Shown: piece by piece, positions 63,001 through 64,000 of the stretch
Layout of the letters: each line of letters starts with the position of its first letter
How positions within the stretch are numbered: position 1 is the first letter of the stretch
Origin: Mesorhizobium qingshengii
GTDB lineage: Bacteria; Pseudomonadota; Alphaproteobacteria; Rhizobiales; Rhizobiaceae
Direction: 5' to 3'
NCBI RefSeq assembly: GCF_027563465.1
Contig: NZ_JAPFQA010000008.1
Span: 124,001-188,000 of the forward strand
Length of the DNA: 64,000 bases
Notes under the pieces: model-generated
What the model saw: only the letters and a program-made list of their open reading frames with translations
The model's database searches: none
What the model was told of the DNA's origin: nothing
Translations under genes and position numbers: made by a program

Positions 63001-63434
63001 CAGCAGAGTTGCGCGTCGACGCCTTCATCATGCGCGCCGGCGCTTTCGAGGGAAACAGCGGCGACATCGAAGGATTGGCGAGCCTGCTCGTTCACAAGCC
63101 GCCGCGGAACTGGTCCGACCGCGAGCAAGAGCAGGCCATGTTCGAAATGGCTAAGCTCTGCCTGCGCTTTCGCGAGGCAGAGACATTCGCCGCGGTTCGC
63201 GGCCGCTCCCCAACCTCCCAAGCCATTTCGGTCATGGTAGGGTTGGACCCCAAGGAGAAGCCACTCTTCCATGCCTTCCAGGTGTCGAAACAGGAGCTTG
63301 CTACTGCAGACAAAGCGGCAGACGACTTGATGGCGCAGCTTCGGCTAAAGGGCATGAGGCCGGCCGTAGAGCTTGCCGCTCTCGCGCGCATCGTAGAACG
63401 CCTTTCCGAAGGCAAGGGATTGGAGCCAGCATGA
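60093..63434 (+). CDS. sspC: SspC-like large P-loop ATPase
   Basis: The 1113-residue protein starts at ATG 60093 within the sspB stop. It has a Walker A motif GPYGGGKS (residues 62-69) and a Walker B LLIVIDELGKFLEH (Asp171, Glu172). The large remaining part is mixed helices and strands with no motif I can name. It likely uses ATP to remodel or load DNA for sulfur insertion by SspD. Family members around 1100 residues are usual. The start of the longer frame at 59988 overlaps sspB and is rejected. Confidence 0.82.
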   Translation: MTKLADIVKVERRFALSARIDTDLNGTPPLTGYVLQASVRKSLLAMLAGIADGSQFAFTWTGPYGGGKSCAALLVANLVAGNKKQRALAEGIVGQDLAEQFSSAFPGRGRSWDVVALTGRRTSLAGALADTAAEQFEWTQAARDAARDERALIDQLEARARQKGGLLIVIDELGKFLEHATSSAGDVHILQDLAERAARSDGRLVVVGILHQSFEQYANRLSRTGRNEWAKVQGRYQNVPFVAQADEVAALIARAIGSDQAPASAKAIARLTAEAISHRRPVDVTVLTEILTQTWPLHPVSALLLGPVSRQRFAQNERSVFGFLSSSEPNGFQAHLARTEVGGNAWYGPDKLWDYLVANFGSALSVGPESNRMTLAMEAVEKAALYGSLAAKLAKAAAVVELFRNGSGLAVADDILSLCVPEVKKADVAAAIDELVNRAILIRQPRLGGYALFAGSDFDLDEAISKVALKLDADVLADLPSRLGVGPIAAKSHYFATGALRTFDVVIQFADESPQSPAAWAKRTAASLAKTKRRSAGLLIMLLPDARSFEAPVKVAAKQLSVELENLGVLAGVAASEQVYLLRDHASDLYALDRIEETHPQLEGDRIARRELSARKSLIAEIVRSDLLKAFSLARWWAFGDRAKDAAGKKLDGGELTVLASALATAAFSSAPVIQSELLYRDKPSTAAMAGLRTLMHAMVSKSDVADLGIENFPVERGLYLTIVQPLGLHRQDEKGVWRFADPAGDGAGKTLKPAWTVLGEKLVNLAELFDTWAARPYGIKRGVMPVLVLSYLLAHRNAVAVYVDGAFQPAIDDIIADRILQDPAAIEFRRISRSKRDDAFVQQLAALLSTEANPVEAKALPVASALYQRFHALPLWAQRTQTLAENVRKVRDIVLKASDPEALLFSDLASALEGEPDPGVSVVAALNKAESAYPKMLEELRKDLAEHLGVDTKTFEGIGPRSSTASGVSAELRVDAFIMRAGAFEGNSGDIEGLASLLVHKPPRNWSDREQEQAMFEMAKLCLRFREAETFAAVRGRSPTSQAISVMVGLDPKEKPLFHAFQVSKQELATADKAADDLMAQLRLKGMRPAVELAALARIVERLSEGKGLEPA

Positions 63435-64000
63435 CGATTGCGGTGCGTGAGCGTCATATCCTTGGGATATCAGGGGGGCGCGATAGCGCGGCCCTTGCCG
63501 TCCATATGCGGCAGACCCGGCCAGAGGTCGATCTCGAATACTTCTTCACCGACACCGGCAAGGAGCTGGAAGAGGTGTATTCGTTCCTCGACAAGCTTGA
63601 GGGGTTCCTGGGAAAACCGATCACCCGGCTTAATCCGGACCGGGATTTCGACTTCTGGCTTAAGGAATACAATCACTTCCTGCCCTCCCCCAAAACTCGG
63701 TGGTGCACGCGGCAGCTCAAGCTCCGTCCGCTCGAGCAGTGGCTGCGTGAAGACCTCGATGCCGGGGTTGTCGTACATTCCTACGTGGCCATCCGGGCTG
63801 ATGAACCCAGTCGCGAGGGCTATCAGGCGACCCATGGCAACATGCAGGTGCACTTCCCTCTGAGAGAGGACGGCATCAGTAGGGCCGGTGTGATCGAAAC
63901 GCTCGAGAGCGCCGGCCTAGGCGAACCCGAGTACTATCGCTGGCGGACTCGTTCGGGCTGCACATTCTGTTTCTTCCAGCAAAAAATCGAGTGGGTGCGA
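63431..64000 (+). CDS. sspD: SspD/DndC-like PP-loop sulfurtransferase, cut by the window edge
   Basis: The first 190 residues are visible and run off the right edge. The PP-loop SGGRDS (14-19) is typical of ATP pyrophosphatases of the PAPS-reductase type, followed by YFFTDTGKELEEVYSFL. Cys residues of an iron-sulfur cluster site are seen in TRWCTRQLKLRP and SGCTFCFFQQ. DndC and SspD activate the DNA phosphate and insert sulfur. It overlaps sspC by 4 bases. Whether an sspE gene follows cannot be seen. Confidence 0.85.
   Translation, partial: MTIAVRERHILGISGGRDSAALAVHMRQTRPEVDLEYFFTDTGKELEEVYSFLDKLEGFLGKPITRLNPDRDFDFWLKEYNHFLPSPKTRWCTRQLKLRPLEQWLREDLDAGVVVHSYVAIRADEPSREGYQATHGNMQVHFPLREDGISRAGVIETLESAGLGEPEYYRWRTRSGCTFCFFQQKIEWVR

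Larger units (their letters stand above)
34605..64000. mobile_element. Mosaic accessory region inserted next to dusA
   Basis: From the integrase at 34733 to the window edge, almost no housekeeping gene is recognised. Contents include an integrase, an integrase remnant, a decayed ArdC gene, several small DNA-binding regulators, transport genes and the phosphorothioate defence locus. AT-rich intergenic patches (for example 43220-43360) contrast with the GC-rich surroundings. Both the integrity of the region as a single element and its right end are unproven. Confidence 0.55.

Noticed and set aside
48733..64000. Interpretation as a BREX or a DndABCDE system
   Set aside because: No PglX methylase, PglZ or Lon-like gene is present, so it is not BREX. 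The DUF4007 protein and the large P-loop protein after the desulfurase fit SspB and SspC, and no DndB, DndD (SMC-like) or DndE is seen.

Overview
The window reads as a GC-rich alphaproteobacterial chromosome, most likely Mesorhizobium or a close relative in the Hyphomicrobiales. The evidence is the set of rhizobial-type proteins (MoaA, MobA/MobB, CobT, a PdhS-like kinase, an HWE kinase, DUF6894 and DUF1289 proteins) together with rhizobial regulatory signals: a ROSE RNA thermometer before hsp20, an RpoH-type promoter and an EcfG-type promoter. The genus is inferred; no 16S rRNA gene is present.

Layout. (1) 1-10364 is the right end of an integrated element. It ends at a 3' half of a tRNA-Val(CAC) gene beside a P4-type tyrosine integrase. 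Reading inward (right to left) it carries integrase, an unknown gene, an AlpA-like regulator, a Toprim primase, a RecA-like helicase, a cluster of TTGCGCA iterons and a small-terminase-like gene, so it resembles a phage satellite. Cargo follows: DUF2971, a serine recombinase, secreted and membrane proteins, and DUF6998. (2) 10365-34604 is ordinary chromosome: an L,D-transpeptidase, a rhodanese, a hydrolase/MarR pair with a clear tandem operator, moaA, mobA-mobB, a polar amino-acid ABC transporter without its ATPase, DNA repair and stress genes, a histidine kinase, cobT and dusA. (3) 34605-64000 is a second, mosaic accessory region. It starts with a tyrosine integrase next to the 5' end of dusA, a known integration hotspot, and does not end within the window. 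It holds an integrase remnant, an HWE histidine kinase and small stress-type genes, hsp20 under a ROSE thermometer, a Crp-type regulator, a decayed ArdC antirestriction gene, a LysR-controlled amino-acid transporter with a CapA-type protein, three small DNA-binding regulators and a large DNA-backbone-modification locus.

The outstanding system is at 48733-64000: sspF-sspG-sspH followed by sspA-sspB-sspC-sspD (sspD runs off the edge). By architecture this is a DNA phosphorothioate modification module (cysteine desulfurase, DUF4007 protein, large P-loop ATPase, PP-loop sulfurtransferase) joined to an SspFGH/DptFGH-type restriction module that ends in a 1775-residue FtsK/HerA-like protein. The combination SspABCD-SspFGH is a known defence type. 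Unusual here are a convergent small membrane-protein gene between the two modules, a PD-(D/E)XK-like motif inside SspH, and a cluster of XRE/XRE/ribbon-helix-helix regulators with repeat-rich operators just upstream.
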